Assembly: GCF_007483685.1 (NCBI RefSeq)
Contig: NZ_VMKN01000001.1
Coordinates: 766,599-830,598 of the forward strand
Length of the DNA stretch: 64,000 nt
From: Litoribacter populi
Lineage (GTDB): Bacteria > Bacteroidota > Bacteroidia > Cytophagales > Cyclobacteriaceae
Direction: 5' to 3'
Under the pieces are notes generated by a model. That model had not been told where the DNA came from, did no database searches, and was given only the letters and a program-made list of their open reading frames with translations. The translations under genes were made by a program, and so were the position numbers. The stretch's first letter is position 1. Every line of letters begins with the position of its first letter. Positions 42,498 through 51,742 of the stretch are shown here, in pieces.

Positions 42498-44024
42498 ATG
42501 ATGAAGAAAATTATTAAAAATACCGTGCTTGGGCTCGTTGTTGCTACTTTGGGATTCGGGTGTTATCAATCCGAGCAGGATCAGATTTCCGAAGCTTCAG
42601 AAGAGGCTTTTCGTCCACGGTTTCACTTCACCCCTGAGGAAAACTGGATGAACGATCCAAATGGGATGGTCTACTATGATGGAGAATATCACCTTTTCTT
42701 CCAATACTATCCAGACAGTACAGTATGGGGACCAATGCACTGGGGACATGCTATCAGTACCGATTTGGTACATTGGGAGGAGCAGGAGGTGAAACTGTAT
42801 CCGGATGACCTGGGGTTTATTTTCTCCGGAAGTGCTGTAGCTGATCACAACAATACTGCAGGTTTTAAATCAGGAGATGAAACACCCTTGGTGGCGATAT
42901 TCACCCATCATCATGACGAAAAAGGTCAGGTGCAGAGCCTTGCTTATAGTAATGACAAGGGCAGAACTTGGGAGAAATATGAGGGGAATCCAGTATTACC
43001 AAATCCAGGAATGGCTGATTTCAGGGATCCAAAAGTTATGTGGCATGAGGAAAGTGAGAAATGGGTAATGGCTTTGGCTGTCAAGGATGTGATCCACTTG
43101 TACTCTTCCAAAGATCTAAAAGATTGGACCTTGGAAAGTGAATTTGGAGAGGGCATAGGAGCCAAGGGAGGCGTTTGGGAATGCCCGGATCTTTTTGAAT
43201 TGAAAGGGGAAGATGGGGAGTCCAAATGGGTGATGTTTATTAGTATTAATCCAGGCGCGCCAAATGGAGGAAGCGGAACCCAATACTTCACTGGAGATTT
43301 TGATGGCACCACCTTTACTCCAGAACATCAGGAAGAGAAGTGGCTGGATTGGGGTACAGACAATTATGCCGGTGTTACATGGGCTAATGTTCCCGAAGAG
43401 GATGGTAGAAAGCTATTTATCGGCTGGATGAGCAATTGGACTTATGCCACTGTTACACCTACTGAAAGATGGAGAAGTGCCATGACTTTGGCTAGAGAAC
43501 TTAGGCTTGTAAGTGACACAGGTGAAAATATTGTTGCCAATGTGCCAGTAAAGGAATTTTATGAATCTTTGGATGAGTTGAAAAGTGAAACTACACTAAA
43601 AAGAAACCAAGCCATTGAAATTCCCGGGGATAAGGGTTATGTAATTTCTTTGAAGGACCTTGGCCTTGGTGAAGCAACTGATGTTATCAGACTTAGCAAT
43701 GAGGGCGGAGAGGAGCTGACTTTAAAAATTGACAATGCTAATCAAAAGGTATATCTGGATAGAAGCAAGTCCGGAAAAGTTGATTTCCATGATGAATTTT
43801 CCAATGTGCAGGAAATGCCGGTCAGAGGAAAATTAAATAAAATAAATATGGATATCGTGGTAGACGCCTCTTCAGTGGAGGTTTTTATCAATGATGGAGT
43901 ATATGTGATGACAGCTCAGGTGTTTAATACAAAACCTTTTACTAAATTTGAGGTCCATTCAAGTGAAGAAGAGGTAGAGGAGTCAGGAATGGTAAGGATT
44001 TATGAAGCTCCGACCATAAGATAA
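42498..44024 (+). CDS. GH32 family hydrolase (levanase/fructanase type), lipoprotein
   Basis: A 508-residue lipoprotein (lipobox LGFGC). All three GH32 motifs are canonical: nucleophile Asp53 in NWMNDPNGMVYYDG, the transition-state Asp in MADFRDPKVMW, and the acid/base Glu in VWECPDLFEL. The C-terminal beta-sandwich includes DIVVDASSVEVFINDGVY. It cleaves beta-fructosyl linkages (levan, inulin or sucrose) at the cell surface or in the periplasm. It is the last gene of the transporter-kinase-susCD operon before a strong terminator. Among the three GH32 proteins here it is the only one with the normal nucleophile motif. Confidence 0.93.
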   Translation: MMKKIIKNTVLGLVVATLGFGCYQSEQDQISEASEEAFRPRFHFTPEENWMNDPNGMVYYDGEYHLFFQYYPDSTVWGPMHWGHAISTDLVHWEEQEVKLYPDDLGFIFSGSAVADHNNTAGFKSGDETPLVAIFTHHHDEKGQVQSLAYSNDKGRTWEKYEGNPVLPNPGMADFRDPKVMWHEESEKWVMALAVKDVIHLYSSKDLKDWTLESEFGEGIGAKGGVWECPDLFELKGEDGESKWVMFISINPGAPNGGSGTQYFTGDFDGTTFTPEHQEEKWLDWGTDNYAGVTWANVPEEDGRKLFIGWMSNWTYATVTPTERWRSAMTLARELRLVSDTGENIVANVPVKEFYESLDELKSETTLKRNQAIEIPGDKGYVISLKDLGLGEATDVIRLSNEGGEELTLKIDNANQKVYLDRSKSGKVDFHDEFSNVQEMPVRGKLNKINMDIVVDASSVEVFINDGVYVMTAQVFNTKPFTKFEVHSSEEEVEESGMVRIYEAPTIR

Positions 44025-44030
44025 TAACGG

Positions 44031-44060
44031 CAAGGTGGACCTCTGTCCACCTTGTTTTTT
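44031..44060 (+). terminator. Strong terminator ending the fructan operon
   Basis: CAAGGTGGAC at 44031-44040 pairs with GTCCACCTTG at 44045-44054 (10 bp, loop CTCT), followed by six T. It separates the GH32 gene from the sensor gene. Confidence 0.93.
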
Positions 44061-44070
44061 ATAGTTAAAC

Positions 44071-46866
44071 ATGAAGGTTTTCGGCGGCTTATTTTCAAAG
44101 TACATATTTCTTGTCGCAATTATAATGGGCATGTTAAGTTGCTCAGAGGATGAAGACAATCAGGATTTTCCGTATACAATCGGATTCTCCCAGCTTACCG
44201 GTGGGGATGTTTGGAGGCAGACGATGCATAAAGAAATGGAAGGGGAATTGCTTTTTTATCCTGGAGCTAGCCTAGTCATCCGTGATGCGGACTACAGCAA
44301 CGAACAACAGATTGCAGATGTCGAGCAATTTATTAAAGACGAGGTTGATCTTCTTATCGTCTCTCCGAATGCCATTGAACCTATCACGCCAGCGGTGGAA
44401 AAAGCTTATCGCAAAGGCATACCCGTAATTCTTATTGACAGAAAAATAGACAGTGACCAATACACTTCTTACATAGGTGGGGACAATCTTGCCATAGGCG
44501 AAATAGCGGCCAATTATCTTGTGTCTTTGCTGGGCAGAAATGGAAGGGTGGTCCAGATTACCGGCGATCCAGCAGCTTCTGCAGCACAGGAAAGAAAGTA
44601 CGGATTTGAACAAAAATTAAAGGAAATTTCTGGAATTGAAATAGTAGGAGAGGCCAATGGTTATTGGATAAAGGATGGTGCTGAAAAAGCCATGGAAATT
44701 CTAATATTGGAAAGTGAAGGTCCTTTTGACGCCGTTTATGCCCACAATGATGTGATGGCCAGAGCCGCAAAGAAAGTGTTGTCAAGCCATTCTGGGTATG
44801 AGCAAGTTAAAGTGCTCGGCGTTGATGGACTGCCTGGTCCAAATGGTGGTGTAGCAGCTGTTCTTAACGGAGAAATTGACGCCACATTTTTATACCCTAC
44901 TGGTGGTGATTTGGCCATTAAAACAGCCATTGATATTCTTTCGAAGCAACCCTTTAAGAGAGAAAATATTCTACAGACAGCTGCTATCGACTCTACCAAT
45001 GCCAGAGTACTTGCCTTGCAGTCAGAACAGCTATTTGGCCAGCAATCTAAGATTGAGCACCAAAACAAACTGATCAGTGAACAACTACTTCGCTTCAATG
45101 CCCAGCAAACAATTTTGCTTTTGATCGGTGCCTTACTAATCATTTTTCTCATCCTTTCACTGATCAGTGTCAAGGCCTACAGATCCAAATTAAAAGCTAA
45201 TTTTAAACTTAATAGACAGAATCTGGCTATAGAAAAGCAGCGTAGAGAACTTGCCGAAAAACATGAAAAACTAATTGATCTGAACAACCGGCTTGAGGAA
45301 GTGACTAGAGCAAAAATGGCCTTTTTCTCCAATATTTCTCACGAATTTAAAACTCCACTGTCGCTGATCTTGAGTCCAGTGGAGAAGCTGCTTTCCAAAC
45401 CAAACCTGTCCTATCAGGATAAGCAGACGTATCTGCTCGTATACAAACACGTAAATCTACTCCAGAGGCTAATCAACCAGCTTTTAGATTTCCGAAAGAT
45501 CGAAGATGGAAAGATGTGTATGACTATCACTCCTGTTTCATTCTCATCATTTCTTCAAAATATATTTAATTCATTTTCGCATCATGCAAAGATGAAGAAG
45601 ATCAATTATTCCTTCCGGGCTGACCTGAGGGAGGATCTTTTATGGTTGGATCAAGATAAAGTTGAAAAAGTTTTTTACAATCTTATTTTCAACGCCTTTA
45701 AATTTACAGATAAAGGAGGAACCATTTCAGTGGAAATTTCTGAAGACCAAGAAAATGTCCATATAGAAATTATGGACAATGGAGAAGGCATAGCTGATGT
45801 AGAAGCAGTATTTGAAAGATACTACCAGGTCAATTCTAGTGCCTTAGGAACGGGAATAGGACTTTCTCTCTGTAAGCAGTTTACCGAGATGCATAAAGGG
45901 AAAATACAGGCGGAAAGCCAAACCGATGTTGGTACTGTCTTTACCGTTAGCTTCCTCAAAGGCAAAGAACACTATAAGGGCATGGAAGGTGTAAATATCA
46001 TGCAGAGTAACCTTCCAGAAAGTGAGGGTCTGCAGGAGTTATATGCAAAAAACTCACTTTTTGAGTACAGTGAAAAAGAAAGTGCAACACCACTTGTGGA
46101 TGATGCTAAGCCAGTACTTTTATTAGTGGAGGACAATAACGACTTAAGAACCTACTTAAAAGGAAGCTTATCTAAGGATTTTAAAATCTTGGAAGCAACC
46201 AATGGTAGAGAAGCTTTATTGTTGCTGAATGGAGAGACTGCAGATATTATCCTTTCAGATGTTAAAATGCCGGAAATGGACGGCTTCCAGCTTTGTGAGT
46301 CAATCAAAAAAGATATTAATTTTAGCCATATTCCTTTGGTACTGCTTACGGCTAAGTCGGAGGCTGAAAGCAGGGAGATAGGCTTTGGCCTAGGTGCCGA
46401 TTCCTATATCAGTAAGCCTTTTAACATGAACCTGGTATCTCTTCGACTTCGGAAAATGGTGGAGAACCGTGAAAAATGGAAGAAGTCTTTCCAGAACAAT
46501 CTGCTTTTGACAGAGAAAAAGGAAGGTGAGGCGGAGAACCGAAAACTCTCCAAAACGGATGTTAACTTCCTCAACCAAATAATCGACATCCTTAACCAAA
46601 ACCTGGACAATTCACAGTTCAGTGTGGAAGAGTTGTCCAATCTGGTTGGAATTTCCCGGATTCAGCTATATAGGAAGGTGAAAAGTCTTACCAATTATAC
46701 CCCGAATGAATTCATAAAGACCTTCAGGCTCAAGAAAGCCAAAGAGCTGCTGGAAGAGAAAAACTACAACATCAATGAAATATCCATGGAGGTAGGTTTC
46801 AGTAATCCCTCATATTTTAGCAAATGTTTTAAGAAGCATTTTGGCTATACACCAAGTGAGGTGTAA
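44071..46866 (+). CDS. Hybrid two-component system sensor-regulator with sugar-binding periplasmic domain
   Basis: A 931-residue single-chain signalling protein. Order: signal/lipid-type N-terminus (MLSC), LacI-type periplasmic binding domain (about 30-310, from YTIGFSQLTGGDVWRQTM), membrane helix (ILLLIGALLIIFLILSLISV, about 347-370), HisKA with His424 in FFSNISHEFKTPLSLIL, HATPase (NLIFNAFKFTDKGG; MDNGEGIAD; GTGIGLSLCKQF), receiver with Asp730 in IILSDVKMPEMDGF and Lys in SYISKPF, and an AraC-type HTH (about 830-931). It resembles the fructose-sensing BT1754 of Bacteroides thetaiotaomicron in domain order. It probably senses fructose and activates this locus. It starts 10 bases after the terminator T run. 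Confidence 0.93.
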   Translation: MKVFGGLFSKYIFLVAIIMGMLSCSEDEDNQDFPYTIGFSQLTGGDVWRQTMHKEMEGELLFYPGASLVIRDADYSNEQQIADVEQFIKDEVDLLIVSPNAIEPITPAVEKAYRKGIPVILIDRKIDSDQYTSYIGGDNLAIGEIAANYLVSLLGRNGRVVQITGDPAASAAQERKYGFEQKLKEISGIEIVGEANGYWIKDGAEKAMEILILESEGPFDAVYAHNDVMARAAKKVLSSHSGYEQVKVLGVDGLPGPNGGVAAVLNGEIDATFLYPTGGDLAIKTAIDILSKQPFKRENILQTAAIDSTNARVLALQSEQLFGQQSKIEHQNKLISEQLLRFNAQQTILLLIGALLIIFLILSLISVKAYRSKLKANFKLNRQNLAIEKQRRELAEKHEKLIDLNNRLEEVTRAKMAFFSNISHEFKTPLSLILSPVEKLLSKPNLSYQDKQTYLLVYKHVNLLQRLINQLLDFRKIEDGKMCMTITPVSFSSFLQNIFNSFSHHAKMKKINYSFRADLREDLLWLDQDKVEKVFYNLIFNAFKFTDKGGTISVEISEDQENVHIEIMDNGEGIADVEAVFERYYQVNSSALGTGIGLSLCKQFTEMHKGKIQAESQTDVGTVFTVSFLKGKEHYKGMEGVNIMQSNLPESEGLQELYAKNSLFEYSEKESATPLVDDAKPVLLLVEDNNDLRTYLKGSLSKDFKILEATNGREALLLLNGETADIILSDVKMPEMDGFQLCESIKKDINFSHIPLVLLTAKSEAESREIGFGLGADSYISKPFNMNLVSLRLRKMVENREKWKKSFQNNLLLTEKKEGEAENRKLSKTDVNFLNQIIDILNQNLDNSQFSVEELSNLVGISRIQLYRKVKSLTNYTPNEFIKTFRLKKAKELLEEKNYNINEISMEVGFSNPSYFSKCFKKHFGYTPSEV

Positions 46867-46937
46867 AAGTAAACCGGCAAGGCTGTATGGTCCCTTGACC
46901 CTTCCGGTTACCTGAAGTTTTACTGTAGAAATGACGA

Positions 46938-49900
46938 TTATCTATTGATGATAACTTTATAAGATTCCATAAAGGATTTTCCTCTTAATACCACCACATA
47001 AATACCTGCCTGTAGATGCTCCACGTTGATTACTTTTTGGCTGTGTTCAGAGGAATCTGAACTGATCAAGGTCCCGCTAGTGGAGTACAAGGAGAGTTCA
47101 TATGCACCCAAATTTTCCGAAAGGTCTACCTGTAGAGTGGTGGATGCTGGATTCGGGTACACTTTTATATGCTTCCTAAGGTTTTCATTTTCTCTTACGC
47201 TGGTGATAATATCCTCTTCCCCGCTGCGAAACCCTGTGGGCAAATACCCAGGTTCACATACCTCTATGCCGGTAGGACTGCCAATTGCCTGCATGTCATA
47301 TTGAGAGGCGTCCAAAATAACCACCTCGCCTTGGGTGACCAGCAAATCTACCAATTGGCTTGCCTCTGAGGGATAGCTTCGGGTGGAAATAACTAGCAGG
47401 TTGTCGATAAAGACTTCTACAATTGAGCGGTCAATGAATATTTCAAGGTTAATCTCTTCCTGATGGTCAAAAACATACTCAAAGGTTTTATAGGATCTGG
47501 AAGCTTCTCTCTCATGTGAATACCTAGTATCCAAAGCTATCTGATTCCTTTCCAAATCAAAGATGATGGAAGTATGTTGACTTCCATCCGCATTTTTAAG
47601 AAGCTGAAGAGCAAAACGAGAATTTTCTTCTGCTTTCACGGAGAAGATTAGGTTTGATTGGTTTCCTCCGAATTCAATCAGATTGTTTTCTGTATTCTCT
47701 TCAATAATACGATCTTCTATGGAAATCTCATTGGACCTTAGCCTACAAAGGTTAGGATGAGGGTAATGACCTATCTTATTGTCTTCAAGTAATCTGATAA
47801 CTCTTGGTAAGGCAAATGCATGCCTCCAACCGGCCTTAAGCTGATCCGGTACATTCCTTGTTTCAGGGATTATTCCAATATAGTTAACCCTTCCCAACTC
47901 ATCTGAACCTATTGCGGGAGCGAGCATATTGTCTCTTACAGGCTCAAGTAGCTGGGCTGATTCAGAATTGGGCACAAACTTTTCATTTTCAAATTTCCCG
48001 ATCCAATACACCACATTTGCAGGTTTGTCTGGGAATAGCGGTGTTACCGATAGAATATAATCTCCTTCATCATTTATAGGATAAAACAGAGGCATTTCCC
48101 AAAAAAAGCCGGTTTCTTCTATATTAGGATTGCTGTATAAATCTGGGATTTTGGTCCAGTTAAGTAAATCCGTGCTTTTATAAGTAGGGATGGTTCCCCC
48201 GCCATTATTGGCCTGGCCGGAACCCACAATCATGTAATAAATGCCGTTATCCTCCCATAAGAAAGGATCCCTAAAATCCAGTAGTCCAGGAGGGCTTTGG
48301 GGAATGACAGGGTTTTCCGAATGCTTTTCCCATTCAATCAAGTCGTCATCATTAGGACGTGCCAAGCCTATAGCGGCTCTTCCGACATTTACCCCAGTAT
48401 AAAAGATTACCGGTTCGTTGTTCTGATCCATGATAGTGGTACCTGACCAGATTCCAAAATCATCAAAGCCTGAAGAGGGAGCCAGTGCGATTTTTTCCTC
48501 CTGCCAATGCACCATGTCCGTGCTGGTCAGGTGGCCCCAATGCATAAAAAACAGGTAAGGTCCATTGGGGTTTTTCTGAAAAAACAAATGATATTTTCCA
48601 TTGTAATAAGTGAGTCCATATGCCTCATTGGTCCAACTTGTGTTAGGCATAGGGTGAAATTGTGGCCTTAAATAATCATGTCCATGCCGCTCCGCGGGGT
48701 TGATGCTCAAATCCGCTTCAACTAGTTCCTGTTTATTGCTAAAGGTGAAGTGGTCGGCCAAGATATGCCCCCAGCCTCCGGTCTCTTGGTCCACAATCTC
48801 TATGTGGGCATTTGACCCCAGGAATTCCTCGACGGCCCATGTATCAAAGCGTAAATGTTCCGTATTATTTCCCGTGGCCGAGCGTACGGTATGTCCATCG
48901 ATCACCAACCTGACCTCCGCTCTTCCTGGATGGTTTCCCCCACCTACCAAGAAGTTGATCAAGTCATATTGAATGGTGAAAGAAGGGGAGGTGAGTTTAC
49001 CTGTGGAAGTATCCCCATTATGAAAGGAGTTGGCTAGCTGGCTACCCATGTATCCCGTCACAGGCATTTGGTCTGGCAAAGTGCCTGATGCAGGGCTAGC
49101 ACCGAAGGCTGTGCCTTCTACTGCCCAATCTCCATAGTCCTCCCTTTCAAAATCCTCAAAAATTATTTCTTCCTGTGGAGCAGGAGCAAATCTGGTATAG
49201 TTTTCCAGAGCTTCTGCTGCTGTCAGCGCTACGTTATAGATTTTAAGATCATCAATAGCACCGTTAAGTGTGTTGATGTTAAAGCCTTCAATTGTGGCGG
49301 ATGAATTGTGTTGCCCAATCCGCATCGGAACATTGGCAAAAGTGATGTTGCCCGCCTCTTCTAAAGGAAGGGATTTCCACAAAGTCCCGTTTACAAATAT
49401 CTGGGCATTTTGTGTGGAGAGGTCAATAGTTGCCATGATGTGGTTCCAGGCATATTTCTGAATCATCTGGGATGTGGCTATAGTGTGCTTGTTGCCATTG
49501 GCAAAAAAATCCAAAATGACATTTCCATAGGGGCCTATTTTCAGGGCAAATCCTGAACCTTGGTCTATTTGGCTAATGATAGCCCCGCCCTCAATTGGGT
49601 TCCTGTCCAGATCTGTAGAAGGACTGAAAGCCTCAGTGGCGTACCAGGCTTCAATGGTCATCTGGTTGGTGACACTATTTATAGTATGTTCTTTTTCAAC
49701 ATAAGTGGAATAACCATCAAACCTCAAGGCATTGCCTTGAAGACCAGGGATTCTTGGTGGGGAAGAAAAAAGGTTATGTATGGGGAACTGTTGGTTGCCA
49801 AATTCCTCCTGAGCAAAAGGGACACCAGGCTCTTCATCAAACCTAAAGTGCATAAAAGGAGGATCTGCCGCTTCGGCAATTTCAATACATAAAATGAAAA

Positions 49901-49979
49901 ACAAGAAAAGGAGCCGGGCAAAACCCGGTCCTTTTACTTTTTCATACCCAAATATATTTTTAATCTTCGTATAAACCAT
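46938..49979 (-). CDS. LamG - GH32 multidomain protein with T9SS sorting domain
   Basis: A 1013-residue secreted protein: signal peptide (about 18-38), LamG-like domain (about 40-265), a beta-sandwich found with levanases (about 273-425, from FEDFEREDYGDWAVEGTAFG), GH32 propeller (about 435-770), GH32 C-terminal sandwich (SIVEVFIDNLLVISTR) and a type IX sorting domain (KVYPNPASTTLQVDLSENLG to MESYKVIINR). The nucleophile motif reads SWTNEAYG, with Glu452 for Asp; RDP is normal (LLDFRDPFLW) and the acid/base region is WEMPLF. It is convergent with the sensor gene and downstream of the DUF4960 gene, which it overlaps by 20 bases. It is probably exported to the cell surface. Confidence 0.88.
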   Translation of the reverse strand: MVYTKIKNIFGYEKVKGPGFARLLFLFFILCIEIAEAADPPFMHFRFDEEPGVPFAQEEFGNQQFPIHNLFSSPPRIPGLQGNALRFDGYSTYVEKEHTINSVTNQMTIEAWYATEAFSPSTDLDRNPIEGGAIISQIDQGSGFALKIGPYGNVILDFFANGNKHTIATSQMIQKYAWNHIMATIDLSTQNAQIFVNGTLWKSLPLEEAGNITFANVPMRIGQHNSSATIEGFNINTLNGAIDDLKIYNVALTAAEALENYTRFAPAPQEEIIFEDFEREDYGDWAVEGTAFGASPASGTLPDQMPVTGYMGSQLANSFHNGDTSTGKLTSPSFTIQYDLINFLVGGGNHPGRAEVRLVIDGHTVRSATGNNTEHLRFDTWAVEEFLGSNAHIEIVDQETGGWGHILADHFTFSNKQELVEADLSINPAERHGHDYLRPQFHPMPNTSWTNEAYGLTYYNGKYHLFFQKNPNGPYLFFMHWGHLTSTDMVHWQEEKIALAPSSGFDDFGIWSGTTIMDQNNEPVIFYTGVNVGRAAIGLARPNDDDLIEWEKHSENPVIPQSPPGLLDFRDPFLWEDNGIYYMIVGSGQANNGGGTIPTYKSTDLLNWTKIPDLYSNPNIEETGFFWEMPLFYPINDEGDYILSVTPLFPDKPANVVYWIGKFENEKFVPNSESAQLLEPVRDNMLAPAIGSDELGRVNYIGIIPETRNVPDQLKAGWRHAFALPRVIRLLEDNKIGHYPHPNLCRLRSNEISIEDRIIEENTENNLIEFGGNQSNLIFSVKAEENSRFALQLLKNADGSQHTSIIFDLERNQIALDTRYSHEREASRSYKTFEYVFDHQEEINLEIFIDRSIVEVFIDNLLVISTRSYPSEASQLVDLLVTQGEVVILDASQYDMQAIGSPTGIEVCEPGYLPTGFRSGEEDIITSVRENENLRKHIKVYPNPASTTLQVDLSENLGAYELSLYSTSGTLISSDSSEHSQKVINVEHLQAGIYVVVLRGKSFMESYKVIINR

Positions 49980-51180
49980 CGAGGTAGTTGATAGCGTTCT
50001 GAGTTAATTGCTTGATATTATCTACATATTCATTTGGCGAACCGTCCTGAGTTTCCCACTCATAACCTATGATAGTGTTTGCGAAAACCAAGATGTTGCC
50101 TTGGAAGTCTGTAGGCACATTAGAATGCAAGTCAGCATGTGTGTCCTGATCGGTTCTTCCGAACTCAATAGCTGCAAATCCAAAGTAATCTTCCACATGT
50201 CTCAGCGTGGCAAGCTTTACTGCCTTCAATTGCTCTTCAAAGTTGGTTACCATCTCGATTTCACCACAGCACTCTCCACCTGCAGGACCAGTGGCCCACC
50301 ACACTAGACGAACTTCTCTTGTAGGCGAGTTATTCAAATAAACACGGTTGTTTTCAGTCAGAAGCCCTGAAAAAATAGGGTGTCCCGTCCTGTCGGCTGA
50401 AGTTGCGCTTGGCACTACACTAAAGCCCCATCTGTCATCAGGAGATTTATCTTCCTCAACTCCGGCAGCAGCGTTAGTTTCTGTAAAGGCAAATGAGGAT
50501 GGTACTCGATTGATGTTGAATACATATTGTGATGCATCACCTGCCAATAACATCTGCCCTCCATTGCGAACAAAGTTTGAAATAGCTTCGGAAACTCGAT
50601 TATCACTCATTGAACCCAAATTAACATTGTTGCCCACTTCTAACTGGTAATAGAAGATTACTCTTACGTTGCTAAGGGAACTTTCATTGATGCCAGATGC
50701 TGGAAGATAGACAAAATCATCCCCGTAGGTTTCTTGCATCCAGTTAGCAGCGGCTCTGGCATCCTCCTCCAGATCGTTGATAGTCGCAGCTTTTCCCACG
50801 AAAGCATATGGTGCCGTATAAAATGCCGAAACAGTATAAACCTCAGACGTTTCTCTACCCTCAGCGCCTCTTCCAATAACAGTGATTTGAAGGGGGTTGG
50901 AAAGGTCTACAGAAGTATGAGAGGCGGGATTTACACTGGCTCCTTCAGGAACTTCTGCTTCATACTGAACCGCACTAAGAGCTGTACCACTTGGCACATA
51001 AACAGTAACTGTATTTTCGTCATGATTGATTTCCCCGGACGCTTCCACAGGTGCAATTATTCGAAAGCTCTGTAACTCAGCGCTCACTGGTGATGGATCA
51101 GTGTCTTCTGAGCAGCCGCTAAATATTGCTAAAAAGAGCAACATGATAGGTAGTAGGGGGTTAGTAATAAATTTTCTCAT
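49960..51180 (-). CDS. DUF4960 domain lipoprotein, probable fructan-binding surface protein
   Basis: A 406-residue lipoprotein (lipobox IFSGC). The N-terminal part (about 30-125) is an Ig/PKD-like sandwich (VTVYVPSGTALSAVQYEAEV; NPASHTSVDLSNPLQITVIG). The C-terminal DUF4960 domain (about 130-400) contains RVSEAISNFVRNGGQMLLAG and DDRWGFSVVPSATSADRTG and resembles a glutamine amidotransferase-like fold. DUF4960 proteins occur next to SusC/D and GH32 genes in fructan loci and are thought to be surface glycan-binding. It leads the minus-strand unit with the T9SS GH32 gene. Its promoter should be in 51181-51742. Confidence 0.8.
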   Translation of the reverse strand: MRKFITNPLLPIMLLFLAIFSGCSEDTDPSPVSAELQSFRIIAPVEASGEINHDENTVTVYVPSGTALSAVQYEAEVPEGASVNPASHTSVDLSNPLQITVIGRGAEGRETSEVYTVSAFYTAPYAFVGKAATINDLEEDARAAANWMQETYGDDFVYLPASGINESSLSNVRVIFYYQLEVGNNVNLGSMSDNRVSEAISNFVRNGGQMLLAGDASQYVFNINRVPSSFAFTETNAAAGVEEDKSPDDRWGFSVVPSATSADRTGHPIFSGLLTENNRVYLNNSPTREVRLVWWATGPAGGECCGEIEMVTNFEEQLKAVKLATLRHVEDYFGFAAIEFGRTDQDTHADLHSNVPTDFQGNILVFANTIIGYEWETQDGSPNEYVDNIKQLTQNAINYLDGLYED

Positions 51181-51742
51181 AGTTTTTAATTGTTAATTGT
51201 TGGACTGATTATTTTGGTTAGATATAAATATTTTCTCCAAGGGATGAACTGATGGCTCATCCGTTGCGGATTAAATATTTTAAAGAGTGTAATTGAAGAG
51301 AATAAAAGTCTTACGCTTTCGACAAAGAGCGAAAAGGCCAAGAGTTTTAGAAAGTCCGCCTTTAACTTCGGCTTAAAGCAAGGAGACAAACTACTCCTTA
51401 TAGAAGAAGTAAAAATTGATAGCATTTTGCATTTGGGTTATTGTTAAACCCAATCTAAGGTCAGCTAAAAGAATCTGATGTTACTCTTGTATCGAAATCC
51501 TGTAAAAATGTAACAATAGGTTGTATAGGTCGAGGAGGACAATATTTTGGATGGTTTTGTTTTATATTATCGCGCAGATTTTAAATGAAAAATTACAATC
51601 AATAATGATTATGATCTCTAGGGTACAGCCAATTAAACAATACTTCTTAGGAATTTGATCTTAAAGGGTTAAAAATAAGTTTAAGTGCAATTTTTTGATT
51701 ATAAAATTGGATTTACCCGGTTTATTGTGGATATTAAAGGCT
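51181..51742. other. Intergenic region between divergent genes
   Basis: About 560 bases without a gene I can support. It must hold the promoter of the DUF4960/GH32 unit (minus) and of the DnaB-like gene (plus). Visible: AT-rich sequence, a small TTGGGTT-AACCCAA hairpin at about 51434-51453, and an imperfect inverted pair CTTTAACTTCGG / CTTTAAGCC-type near 51360. A 79-codon minus-strand frame at 51186-51425 lacks any coding character. Confidence 0.4.

Noticed and set aside
46867..46937. Possible terminator hairpin AACCGG...CCGGTT after the sensor gene
   Set aside because: The loop is long and the T run is poor, so it is not supported well enough to list as a feature.
51186..51425. 79-codon minus-strand frame upstream of DUF4960
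   Set aside because: No coding character, no recognisable domain, and it sits in the expected promoter region.
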